58,758 bases of DNA from Cellulomonas avistercoris (GTDB taxonomy: Bacteria > Actinomycetota > Actinomycetes > Actinomycetales > Cellulomonadaceae), in assembly GCF_014836445.1 (NCBI RefSeq), contig NZ_JACSQV010000020.1:1-58758 (forward strand), given 5' to 3'. The position numbers and the translations under genes were made by a program. A model generated the notes under the pieces. That model worked only from the letters and a program-made list of their open reading frames with translations. It was not told the origin of the DNA and made no database searches. This document shows, in pieces, positions 32,536 through 41,028 of the stretch. The first letter of the stretch is position 1. Every line of letters starts with the position of its first letter.

Positions 32536-32976
32536 ATGACCGGTCGGGTGAGCACGCTGCACGCGGCGACGGTCCTGCCGCAGACCGCCGAGCTGTTGGG
32601 TCGGGCGGACGCCGAGCTCCTCGCGGCCCAGTTCTCCGGCGAGCCGTGGGAGATGTTCTCGCACGCGCACCTCGCGGCACTGCGCGCGGGCGCGGCACTC
32701 GTCGCGGCCCGGGGTCGCCCGGTCGGCAGGGGAGCCCCCCGGACGGTCTGGGGGATGCTCGACGCCGTGGCGCCCGAGCTGCACACCCTCTCGGCGCTGT
32801 TCGCGCAGGCCGCGACGCTGCGTTCTGCCATCGACGCGGGGCGTTTCGAGCTGGTCACGCCGGGGCGCGCGGAGCGTGCGCTGTGCGCTGCCGAGGACCT
32901 CGTGGACGCCGTGCGGGGGGCCCTCGAGGCCGACGAGGGAGCGCCGATCGGCCTTCCGGCCGTCGCGAGCAGGTGA
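32536..32976 (+). CDS. SAV_6107-family HEPN protein, SOS-controlled
   Basis: 146-residue helical protein matching the actinobacterial SAV_6107 HEPN family: FSHAHLAALRAGAALVAARGRP, RTVWGMLDAVAPELHTLSALFA and a C-terminal helix with AEDLVDAVRGAL. The ATG at 32536 is served by AGGAGG at eight bases; 32527 is a less likely start. The usual HEPN ribonuclease motif R-x4-6-H is not present at the expected place, so a non-catalytic binding role is more likely. A perfect LexA box in the promoter shows damage induction. In related genomes, as I recall, this family sits beside a Y-family polymerase gene; none is present here. Confidence 0.8.
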   Translation: MTGRVSTLHAATVLPQTAELLGRADAELLAAQFSGEPWEMFSHAHLAALRAGAALVAARGRPVGRGAPRTVWGMLDAVAPELHTLSALFAQAATLRSAIDAGRFELVTPGRAERALCAAEDLVDAVRGALEADEGAPIGLPAVASR

Positions 32977-33125
32977 ATACTGGCGCAGGACACGCCCGAC
33001 AGTGGCGGACGCACAGGTGTGTGCCGCATGATGATCGCCCTGCCGACGGTCGCTCGACTACCACCTTGGTGCCAGCCGATCTATCCTGAGGCCACATAGT
33101 CCACCGGAGTGCGACGGGGGTCGGG

Positions 33126-33521
33126 ATGCCACTCTCCGAGTACGAGCAGCGCGTGCTCGAGCAGATGGAGCGCCAGCTGACGTCTGACGACCCTCGACTC
33201 GCCAACACGCTCACGCGACGGGGCGGCCATCGGCCCGTCACGCGCTACGTCGTCGCAGGTGTCGGGGCCGCCGTCGGCCTGCTGCTCCTCGTGGTGGGCG
33301 CAGCGACGTCGCAGCCGTGGGTCGGCGCCATCGGCTTCGTCGTGATGTTCGCCGCGGTCGCCTTCGCGTTCGCCGCGCCGCGCGCCGAGCGTGCCGGGCC
33401 GCAGGGCACGGTCGCGCCCGACGGGTCGGTGCGCCGAGCGCCCGCTGCGTCGAAGAAGCGCGGGTTCATGGCGCGGTTCGAGGAGCGCTGGGACCGCCGG
33501 CGCGACGGGGAAGGTCGCTGA
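33126..33521 (+). CDS. DUF3040 membrane protein
   Basis: 131 residues: a charged N-terminus MPLSEYEQRVLEQMERQL typical of DUF3040, two adjacent membrane helices (residues ~39-60 and ~64-84), then a basic cytoplasmic tail ending in KKRGFMARFEERWDRRR. A family restricted to actinobacteria and of unknown function, commonly upstream of mraZ. A -10-like TATCCT lies at 33082-33087, giving a leader of roughly 30 bases. A 16-bp repeat array follows the gene. Confidence 0.88.
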   Translation: MPLSEYEQRVLEQMERQLTSDDPRLANTLTRRGGHRPVTRYVVAGVGAAVGLLLLVVGAATSQPWVGAIGFVVMFAAVAFAFAAPRAERAGPQGTVAPDGSVRRAPAASKKRGFMARFEERWDRRRDGEGR

Positions 33522-33558
33522 GCCGTCCGACGTCCTGGACGTCGGCCAGCCAGGCTCG

Positions 33559-33622
33559 CACGCCTGACGGCTGCCCGCCCTGACTGCTGTCCGCCCTGAC
33601 TGCTGTCCGCTCTGACCGCCGG
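33559..33622. repeat. Four-copy 16-bp tandem repeat
   Basis: Two exact copies of CCGCCCTGACTGCTGT (33575-33590, 33591-33606) are flanked by one degenerate copy on each side (11/16 and 12/16 identical). It lies in the 210-base gap between the convergent DUF3040 and transglutaminase genes. No clear terminator hairpin other than short stems is seen there. Confidence 0.8.
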
Positions 33623-33731
33623 CCGGCTGGCCGGGCGTCACGGACCCGGCCACCCGGCCTGACAGCGGGTCGCACCGGAGCGTTCGTGCACCGGTGTCTC
33701 CGGCGCGCGCCGGACGACGACCGGAGCAGGC

Positions 33732-36050
33732 TCAGGCGCCCGTCGTCGCCGGTGTGCGCGCGCCGTCTCGAGCGAGCGCCGCGCGCACCCCGTCGCCGAC
33801 CTCGTGGACCCAGGAGTCCAGGTCCTCGGGACGGTGCTCGGCGGGTGACGGCGCGTAGCGCGCGCGCTCGACGACACGCGCGAGATTGTCGAGGGCCTCG
33901 CGTGCCGACGCGTCGAGCTCACCACCGCTGCGCACGCCGATCGACCGCTCGACCTGGCGCACCACGCCCCGCGGGCTCGTCGCGTCCGACCACCGCACGT
34001 CGACGCGCGCGAGGTCCCGGCGCAGGGCTCTCCAGGCGTCCTCGGGCGTCATGACGCGGCGCCGCCGGCGTCGCACGAGGAGGAGGACGACCAGCGCCGC
34101 CCCGGCCACCAGCAGGACGAGGCCGGCGGTGATGGCCACGGCCGTCCAGGGGCTCTGCTCCTCCGTGACCGTCGTGGGTGCGGTCGACGGCGCCGTGGCG
34201 GCGGGGCTGGGGAGCGAACCCGGCTGGTTGGCACCGATCTCGTCGGGGATGGACCCGGGCGCCGTGATACCTGTGAACGGGTCGGCCCAGACGGGGGGCG
34301 GTCCGCTCTGCGACGCGGGCGTCGGCTCGAAGCGCACCCAGCCCAGCCCGTCGAAGTACAGCTCGGGCCACGCGTGCGCCAGGCGGCCCGTGACGACGTA
34401 GGTGTCATCCTCGGTCCGCTCGCCGGGCAGGAACCCGACGCCGATGCGGGAGGGGATGTCCAGCGTGCGCGCCATCATCGCCATCGCGGTCGCGAACTGC
34501 ACGCAGTACCCGCGGCGGTCCTCGAGGAAGTCCCAGACGGCGTCGGTGCTGCGCGCGGGCGGGACACGCGTGTCGTACGTGAAGTTCGCCGCCGACCGGA
34601 GCCAGGTCTGCAGGTCCAGCGCCTGCTCGTACGGGCTGTCCGCGTCGGCGGTCAGCTCGGCGGTCAGGGCCGCGATCTCCTCGGCGTGCTCGGTGGCGGG
34701 CAGGGCCGTGTACTGCTCGGCGTCCGCCGGCGTGCCGACGCCCGTGGCCTCCAGGTCCTCGGCCGTGAGCGTGGGCACCTGGACGAGCATCGAGTAGGTC
34801 AGCCCGTCCCCGGTGGACCGCTGGCCCACGACCTCGTCGCGCAGGGCGTCGTAGCCCCACTGCCCGTCGACGGCGACCGTGCGCGCGAACGTGCTGACCG
34901 GCAGCCGACGCTCGCGCAGCGCGCCGACCTGGAGGTCCACCTGTGCGAGCGTCCCGGCGGCGGGGTCGGGCGGCGTGCCGAGCAGGCTCGGGTCGGACGA
35001 GAGCAGCGACGCACGGTCCCAGTCCTCGAGGCCCTCGTTGTCGGTCCGCTCCCACAGCCGCCCGTCGAACGTCGACATGGTGAAGGCGCGCAGCGGTCCG
35101 ACGAGCCGTGCGTCGACGGCAGGCGTCGCGGGGGCGGTGGGCGTGGCGTCCGGGTCGTTCGTCGCCGCGTCCTCGGCGGCCGCGGCGTCGCCCGTGCCGT
35201 CCGTCGCCGGCTCGGCCGGCCGGTTCGGGTCGGTCACCCGGTACGTGAGCACGACCTGCGCCGAGCGGGTGCCGAGGCTCTCGCGCAGGTCGAGGTCGTC
35301 GCTGAGCTCGAGCGGTCCCACCGGGCCGTCGCCGAACGTGGGCAGCGCCACGCTGGCCCACCCGGGGACGTCCATGAGGGGCGGCCCGGCGACGACGCTG
35401 GTGCCCGCGAGCGCCACGGCCGCCATGGCGGCGGTGCCGACGCGCTGCGACCGGCCCGCGTGGGCGTGCAGCGGTGCCGCGCCGTACGCGAGCAGGGCCA
35501 GGTAGGCGGCGGCGGTCCAGAACATGGGCGCCGCGCCGGCGGGGAAGCCGAGCGTGATCGCCGGGACCCACAGCGCGAGCAGCGGCAGCCCGCCCACCGC
35601 GGGGAAGCGCAGCGCGAGCACCGCGGCGTCGAGCAGCAGGTACACCGCGAGGCCGCCGACGACCAGCAGCATCTCTCCCGGCCGGACGTCGGGCATGGGG
35701 ACGAACGAGTCGTTCACCACCGTGACGCCCTGGCGGGCGGTGGCCCAGGCGCGCCCCACGGCGTCGGCGTCGGGGAGGAACTGCGGGCGCCCGGGAGGGG
35801 CGCCGTACCGCAGCACCAGCCCCACGAGCGCGACGGCGCCACCGACGGCGGTCGGCGCCCACCAGCGGCGGGTGGCGGCACGCGTGAGCGTGGTGGCCGC
35901 GGCGACGACGAGCACGGCCAGGGAGGCGACCGCGAACCAGCGGCTGCCGGCGACCAGGCCCGTGAGCGCGAGCAGGCTCGACCACGTCGCGACGACGCAC
36001 AGCACCGCCCCGAGGACGGCCCGTGCGCCCTGCTCGGGCGTCGGGTTCAT
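33732..36050 (-). CDS. TgpA-like membrane transglutaminase
   Basis: 772 residues: an N-terminal DUF3488 region with about seven membrane helices (residues ~1-215), an extracytoplasmic transglutaminase-like domain with the Cys/His/Asp triad (Cys in RRGYCVQFATAMA, His in GRLAHAWPELYFDGLGW), an acidic/Thr-rich linker, another membrane helix (near AITAGLVLLVAGAALVVLLL) and a cytoplasmic DUF4129 tail. The ATG at 36050 overlaps the DUF58 stop by four bases; upstream open frame is non-coding. With MoxR and DUF58 proteins it forms the widespread moxR-DUF58-transglutaminase operon, whose function is unclear; peptide crosslinking or proteolysis at the envelope is likely. Confidence 0.9.
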   Translation of the reverse strand: MNPTPEQGARAVLGAVLCVVATWSSLLALTGLVAGSRWFAVASLAVLVVAAATTLTRAATRRWWAPTAVGGAVALVGLVLRYGAPPGRPQFLPDADAVGRAWATARQGVTVVNDSFVPMPDVRPGEMLLVVGGLAVYLLLDAAVLALRFPAVGGLPLLALWVPAITLGFPAGAAPMFWTAAAYLALLAYGAAPLHAHAGRSQRVGTAAMAAVALAGTSVVAGPPLMDVPGWASVALPTFGDGPVGPLELSDDLDLRESLGTRSAQVVLTYRVTDPNRPAEPATDGTGDAAAAEDAATNDPDATPTAPATPAVDARLVGPLRAFTMSTFDGRLWERTDNEGLEDWDRASLLSSDPSLLGTPPDPAAGTLAQVDLQVGALRERRLPVSTFARTVAVDGQWGYDALRDEVVGQRSTGDGLTYSMLVQVPTLTAEDLEATGVGTPADAEQYTALPATEHAEEIAALTAELTADADSPYEQALDLQTWLRSAANFTYDTRVPPARSTDAVWDFLEDRRGYCVQFATAMAMMARTLDIPSRIGVGFLPGERTEDDTYVVTGRLAHAWPELYFDGLGWVRFEPTPASQSGPPPVWADPFTGITAPGSIPDEIGANQPGSLPSPAATAPSTAPTTVTEEQSPWTAVAITAGLVLLVAGAALVVLLLVRRRRRRVMTPEDAWRALRRDLARVDVRWSDATSPRGVVRQVERSIGVRSGGELDASAREALDNLARVVERARYAPSPAEHRPEDLDSWVHEVGDGVRAALARDGARTPATTGA

Positions 36051-37314
36051 CGCGCGCTCCCCAGCAGCCGCAGCCAGCACTCGACGAGGCTCTCGCCGGT
36101 CGTCGCCTGCGCGACGCGCCACCCGCTGCGTCGCAGCACCGTGGCGGTGTGGTGGGCGTCGCGGGCATCGCCCGCGTGCCGACCGTCGGCGCGTACGACC
36201 GCCCAGCCCTGGGCGGCGTCACCGACGTGCGCGAGCGCACCGCAGCCCGCGGGCGACAGGGGACCGACGACCGCCACGACGATCTCCCCGGCAGCCTGCG
36301 ACGTGTCGAGCATGCGGACCGCATCGAGCAACGCGACCTCCGCCTCCGTCGACGTGCGAGCCGGTACCAGGTCCAGCGTGAGGTCGAGCAGCGCGGCGCG
36401 CGACTCGGGACCCTGCCGGGCGTGCACGTACGACCCCCAGCTGCGCACCGCGTCCGCCCCGGGCCCGACGGGCGGGCCGGCCGCCGCGAGACGCACCGGG
36501 TGACCGCTGTCGAGCATGGCGAGCGCGATGGACGCCGCGAGCGAGATCGTCCACTCGGTGGTGGCCGTGCGCACGGGCAGGTCGTGCAGCACCGACACCG
36601 GCCGCATGCCGGCCCGCTCGTCCGACCGGACGAGCATCGTGCCGCGCCGGGCGCTGGACCTCCAGTGCACGCGGCGCAGGTCGTCACCCTCGCGGTAGTC
36701 GCGCAGGTTCGCGTCGTCCGTGGACGGTGTGCGCGCCCCGAGCGCCACGCGGTCCGGCTCCCCGACGAGCACGTCGGACGGCGCGGGCAGGGCCGCGACG
36801 GCCGGCCACACGGCGACCTGCGACTCGGCGCCGAGGGTCGTGCGCGAACGGACGACGCCGAACGTGTCGGTCCGGGTCACGACGAGGGGCCCGAGCGGCC
36901 AGCGTCCGCGCTGGCTCGCGTGCACGGGGTAGCGCACGGTGGCGTGGTCCGCGCGGCGCGTGACGCGCGCACGCAGCGCACGACCGCCGGAGAGCTCGAC
37001 CGCGGCCTGCTCGGAGAAGCGCAGGCCGGCCAGGCGGGCTCGTCCGGAGCGGTCGGTCGCGACGATGTCGACGCGCACGTCGGCGTCCTGGCCGGCGTGC
37101 ACGGGATCGGGCCGGACCTCGCGTCGCACCTCGAGGCCCCGACGGCCGCGCGCCGCGTCCAGCGCGATCTCGGCGACGAACGCCGTGACGGGCAGGGCCA
37201 GCAGCAGGATGCCGATGCGCACCAGGTCGAGGGAGCCGAGCCCGATGCCGACCTGGAGCGCGACGACCCCCGCGGCGGCCAGAGCCCAGCCGCGCGCCGT
37301 CGGACGCCTGCGCA

Positions 37315-37315
<1 letters not shown>
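36047..37315 (-). CDS. DUF58 protein
   Basis: 422 residues with two N-terminal membrane helices (around residues 9-28 and 31-50), followed by a beta-rich region and the DUF58 core. The hallmark is NLRDYREGDDLRRVHWRSSARRGTMLVR. The C-terminal part has a von Willebrand A-like fold. The ATG overlaps the MoxR stop by one base, and the 3' end overlaps the transglutaminase start, so all three are translated together. Likely a membrane-linked partner of the MoxR ATPase (family knowledge); client unknown. Confidence 0.9.
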
Positions 37316-38313
<998 letters not shown>

Positions 38314-38510
38314 GGGTGCGACTCCCTCGGCGGACTGGGACGAGAGTACGCACGCCGGGCGCCCGACGGGGCGAGGTTCACCCGCGCCGCGCGCGGTCGC
38401 CGCCCCGCGCGACGTCCGCGCGGGAGTTCTCGCGGCGTCCGCGCCGCGCACGCACCCGTTCGGCGCAGCGCCTGTCACCCCGTGCCCTGCGCGCGGGCTC
38501 CTCCACTTCC

Positions 38511-38526
38511 CTCCCCGGAATCGTGC
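38511..38526 (-). promoter_or_regulatory. MraZ-box-like pair facing moxR (distal to mraZ)
   Basis: Read on the minus strand it is GGGGAG-GGAA-GTGGAG, identical in 15 of 16 bases to the first two repeats before mraZ. It lies about 200 bases upstream of the moxR start. Confidence 0.4.
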
Positions 38527-38638
38527 CCGCGGGGTGGACAGGGGCCCTCGGGGGCGCCGGATTGGGGTGGTGCAGCCCGGTTCGTCCGGACCTGGCCCGC
38601 GGGGGACCGTCGTCCCGGGCGCTGTGACGCGCGGAGCC

Positions 38639-38654
38639 CTCCACTTCGCTCCAC
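38639..38654 (-). promoter_or_regulatory. MraZ-box-like pair facing moxR (proximal to mraZ)
   Basis: On the minus strand it reads GTGGAG-CGAA-GTGGAG: two perfect hexamers at the same 10-bp spacing as in the mraZ array, about 60 bases from it and inverted. Confidence 0.45.
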
Positions 38655-38714
38655 CTCCCTGACCTGCATCAACGCGCATCAGACGGGTGAACTTGGGCTC
38701 TTGACAAGACGGTG

Positions 38715-38750
38715 GTGGAGGGAAGTGGAGTACCGTGGAGGCACGTGGAG
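38715..38750 (+). promoter_or_regulatory. MraZ-binding repeat array, four GTGGAG at 10-bp period
   Basis: GTGGAG begins at 38715, 38725, 38735 and 38745, with four-base spacers. MraZ binds such direct repeats to control its own operon; E. coli uses TGGG repeats and actinobacteria GTGGAG-like ones. The array lies just downstream of a TTGACA hexamer, about 100 bases before mraZ, consistent with autoregulation. The -10 is not certain: TACCGT at 38731-38736 is the best TANNNT but is too far from TTGACA. Confidence 0.85.
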
Positions 38751-38851
38751 AGACCGGGAGCCGGCTCGATCACGGGGCGGTCCGCAGTGCCGGGACCGGC
38801 CCCGCGAGAGGCCCTCGACCAGGGGTTGCAGACGACCAGGAGGGGAGTGAG

Positions 38852-39325
38852 GTGTCGTATGACTCGACAGGCGCCTACGGCTCCTTCGCGCCGTTCCTGG
38901 GCACCTACACCCCGCGTCTCGACGACAAGGGCCGCCTCATCCTCCCGGCGAAGTTCCGTCCGCAGCTCGCGGGGGGCCTCGTGATGACGCGCGGTCAGGA
39001 GCGCTGCCTGTTCGTGCTGCCGATGGACGAGTTCCGCCGGATGCACGACCAGCTGCGGACCGCGCCCGTCACGAGCAAGCAGGCACGCGACTACCTCCGT
39101 GTGTTCCTGTCCGGGGCCAGCGACGAGCTCCCCGACAAGCAGGGCCGCATCTCCATCCCGCCGATGCTGCGCACGTACGCCGGCCTCGACCGGGACGTCG
39201 CCGTCATCGGCACCGGTACCCGCGTGGAGATCTGGGACCTCACCGCGTGGGAGACCTACTTGTCCGAGCAGGAGGCGGGTTACGCCGACACGACCGAGGA
39301 GGTCTTCCCGAACGGCCCGTTCTGA
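38852..39325 (+). CDS. mraZ: Transcriptional regulator MraZ
   Basis: 157-residue DNA-binding regulator of the division and cell-wall cluster, built from two SpoVT/AbrB-like halves: GTYTPRLDDKGRLILPAKFRPQL (residues ~18-40) and the second repeat with DELPDKQGRISIPPMLRTYA. It forms ring oligomers that bind spaced direct repeats. The GTG at 38852 is served by AGGAGG. It has about 14 residues (Ser/Tyr/Gly-rich) before the conserved FLGTYTPR, longer than in E. coli. It is first in the dcw cluster and separated by 288 bases from rsmH. Confidence 0.95.
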   Translation: MSYDSTGAYGSFAPFLGTYTPRLDDKGRLILPAKFRPQLAGGLVMTRGQERCLFVLPMDEFRRMHDQLRTAPVTSKQARDYLRVFLSGASDELPDKQGRISIPPMLRTYAGLDRDVAVIGTGTRVEIWDLTAWETYLSEQEAGYADTTEEVFPNGPF

Positions 39326-39613
39326 GTCGTTCGTCGGCCCTGGCCGCTGCGTCGCCCCCCGTTCCCGTCCGACCGCCCGCTCCGTCCGCCGTCCCACCCG
39401 CGGCCGGAGCCGCCGCCCGCACCCGACCCGCACCCTCGCTCCGCCCGACGAGACCTCCCCCCGTCCGTTCTGACGCCACTTCCCCGGCGCCAGAGGGTCG
39501 GTGGGGGATCTGGCCGGACGGTGGAGGGACCGTTCGGCCATCTCCGTGTATCACCAGCCACACCAGCAGCACCTGTCACACCGGCACCAGGCAGCGAGAC
39601 GAGAGGGGGATCG
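39326..39613. other. mraZ-rsmH intergenic region
   Basis: 288 bases, C/T-rich in the first half. No gene, and no clear terminator or promoter hexamers were found. A single GTGGAG occurs near 39521. The end carries GAGAGGGGGA, the ribosome-binding site of rsmH. Read-through from mraZ is likely. Confidence 0.5.
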
Positions 39614-40612
39614 ATGAACGAGCAGTCCGACGCCGGTTCGCGGCACGTGCCCGTGCTGCTGCAGCGCTGCATCGACCTCCTCGCGCCCGCCCTCGACGCC
39701 CCGGGGGCCGTGCTGGTCGACTGCACGCTCGGCATGGGCGGCCACACCGAGGGCGTCCTGCGTGCGCTCGAGCACGTCCGCGTGGTCGGCATCGACCGGG
39801 ACCCCCAGGCGCTCGCGCTCGCGAGCGCGCGGCTGGCCCCGTTCGGTGACCGCTTCACCGGCGTGCACGCGGTCTACGACGAGATCGGCGACGTCCTGGA
39901 CGGTCTCGGCCTGCCTGCGGTGCAGGGCGTGCTCATGGACCTCGGCGTCTCGTCCCTGCAGCTCGACGAGGCCGAGCGGGGCTTCGCGTACGCCCACGAC
40001 GCCCCGCTCGACATGCGGATGGACCCCACCACGGGTCCGACCGCGGCCGACGTGCTCAACACCTACGACGAGCGCGACCTCGCGCGCGTGCTGCGGGTGT
40101 ACGGCGAGGAGCGGTTCGCGCCGCGGATCGCCCGCCTCATCGTGCGGCGGCGCGAGCACGCACCGTTCACGCGCACGTCCGAGCTCGTGGACGTCGTGCG
40201 CGCCGGCGTGCCCGCGGCCACGCGTCGCACCGGGGGCCACCCCGCCAAGCGCACCTTCCAGGCGCTGCGCATCGAGGTGAACGGCGAGCTCGCCGCGCTC
40301 GAGCGGGCGCTCCCGGCCGCGATCGAGGCGCTCGCGGTCGGTGGTCGCATCGTCGTCGAGTCGTACCAGTCCCTCGAGGACAGGCTCGTCAAGCGCGCCC
40401 TCGCCGTCGGTGCGACGTCGAGCGCGCCGCCGGACCTCCCGGTGGAGCCGGCGACGCACACGCCGTACCTGCGTCTGCTCACCCGCGGTGCGGAGGAGGC
40501 CGACGAGGCCGAGCTCGCCCGCAACCCCCGCTCCCAGTCCGTCCGCCTGCGCGCCGCCGAGCGGCTGCGTCCCACCCCCGACCACCTGCGCACCCCGAGG
40601 AGAGCCGCATGA
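39614..40612 (+). CDS. rsmH: 16S rRNA m4C1402 methyltransferase RsmH
   Basis: SAM-dependent methyltransferase acting on C1402 of 16S rRNA, 332 residues. Conserved segments are HVPVLLQRCIDLL, the SAM motif DCTLGMGGHTEGVL, DLGVSSLQLDEAERGFAYAHDAPLDMRMD and KRTFQALRIEVNGELAALE. The usual VISFHSLEDR motif reads VVESYQSLEDR here, a frequent actinobacterial variant. The ATG at 39614 follows GAGAGGGGG. It overlaps ftsL by four bases. Confidence 0.96.
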   Translation: MNEQSDAGSRHVPVLLQRCIDLLAPALDAPGAVLVDCTLGMGGHTEGVLRALEHVRVVGIDRDPQALALASARLAPFGDRFTGVHAVYDEIGDVLDGLGLPAVQGVLMDLGVSSLQLDEAERGFAYAHDAPLDMRMDPTTGPTAADVLNTYDERDLARVLRVYGEERFAPRIARLIVRRREHAPFTRTSELVDVVRAGVPAATRRTGGHPAKRTFQALRIEVNGELAALERALPAAIEALAVGGRIVVESYQSLEDRLVKRALAVGATSSAPPDLPVEPATHTPYLRLLTRGAEEADEAELARNPRSQSVRLRAAERLRPTPDHLRTPRRAA

Positions 40613-41028
40613 GCGCCCTGCCCCAGGCCGCCGCCCGCACCGGTGCTGCGCGTGCGTACCCGCTGCCGGCGCGCCCCGCCGTCGCGCCGCCGCCGCGTCT
40701 GCGCGTCGTCGGTGCACCGCCCCAGGCGCGCTCCCGCGCGCCCTTCGTGCTGGCGTGCATGGCCGTGCTCGCCGGTGCGCTGCTCGCGGCCCTGCTGCTC
40801 AACACGCAGATGGCCTCGCTCGCGTTCGAGCGCTACGAGCTGTCCAACGAGCTCGGCCGGCTGCGGCAGGACCGCATGGACCTGGTGGCGCAGCACGACG
40901 CGCGGTCGTCCCCGACGCAGCTCGCCGCCGAGGCGCGCCGTCTCGGCATGGTGGAGGCGAACGGCACCGGTTGGCTGCGGCTCGCGGACGGCAGCGTCCA
41001 GGGGGCCCCGGCACCTGCCGGCGGATGA
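40609..41028 (+). CDS. ftsL: FtsL-like divisome protein
   Basis: 139-residue single-pass membrane protein. The N-terminus is a Pro/Ala/Arg-rich cytoplasmic tail (residues 1-44), followed by one membrane helix (FVLACMAVLAGALLAALLL) and a periplasm-facing coiled coil (FERYELSNELGRLRQDRMDLVAQ) typical of FtsL/DivIC. Identity rests on topology and position between rsmH and ftsI. Overlaps of four bases on both sides indicate coupling, which would keep FtsL and FtsI in proportion. Confidence 0.88.
   Translation: MSALPQAAARTGAARAYPLPARPAVAPPPRLRVVGAPPQARSRAPFVLACMAVLAGALLAALLLNTQMASLAFERYELSNELGRLRQDRMDLVAQHDARSSPTQLAAEARRLGMVEANGTGWLRLADGSVQGAPAPAGG

Larger units (their letters stand above)
38314..38851. 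promoter_or_regulatory. moxR-mraZ intergenic region
   Basis: 538 bases without a convincing gene. The right end holds the mraZ control region: a consensus TTGACA at 38701-38706, four GTGGAG repeats (38715-38750) and AGGAGG at 38839. In the minus orientation there are two further box pairs (38511-38526 and 38639-38654). The portion from 38340 to 38500 is GC-rich with no recognisable signal. Short open frames on both strands lack ribosome-binding sites and family features. Confidence 0.7.

Noticed and set aside
32410..32784. Upstream extension of the spermidine-synthase-like frame
   Set aside because: It is antisense to the HEPN gene and its SOS promoter and encodes no conserved residues.
32977..33125. 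Remnant of a dinB polymerase gene between the HEPN and DUF3040 genes
   Set aside because: The gap is only 149 bases and no polymerase motif is visible in any frame.
38701..38736. Complete mraZ promoter from TTGACA to TACCGT
   Set aside because: The spacer would be 24 bases, too long for a sigma-70-type promoter; only the -35 word and the repeat array are reported.
38340..38850. Open frames on both strands between moxR and mraZ
   Set aside because: They lack ribosome-binding sites and family similarity and have the composition expected of random frames in GC-rich DNA.
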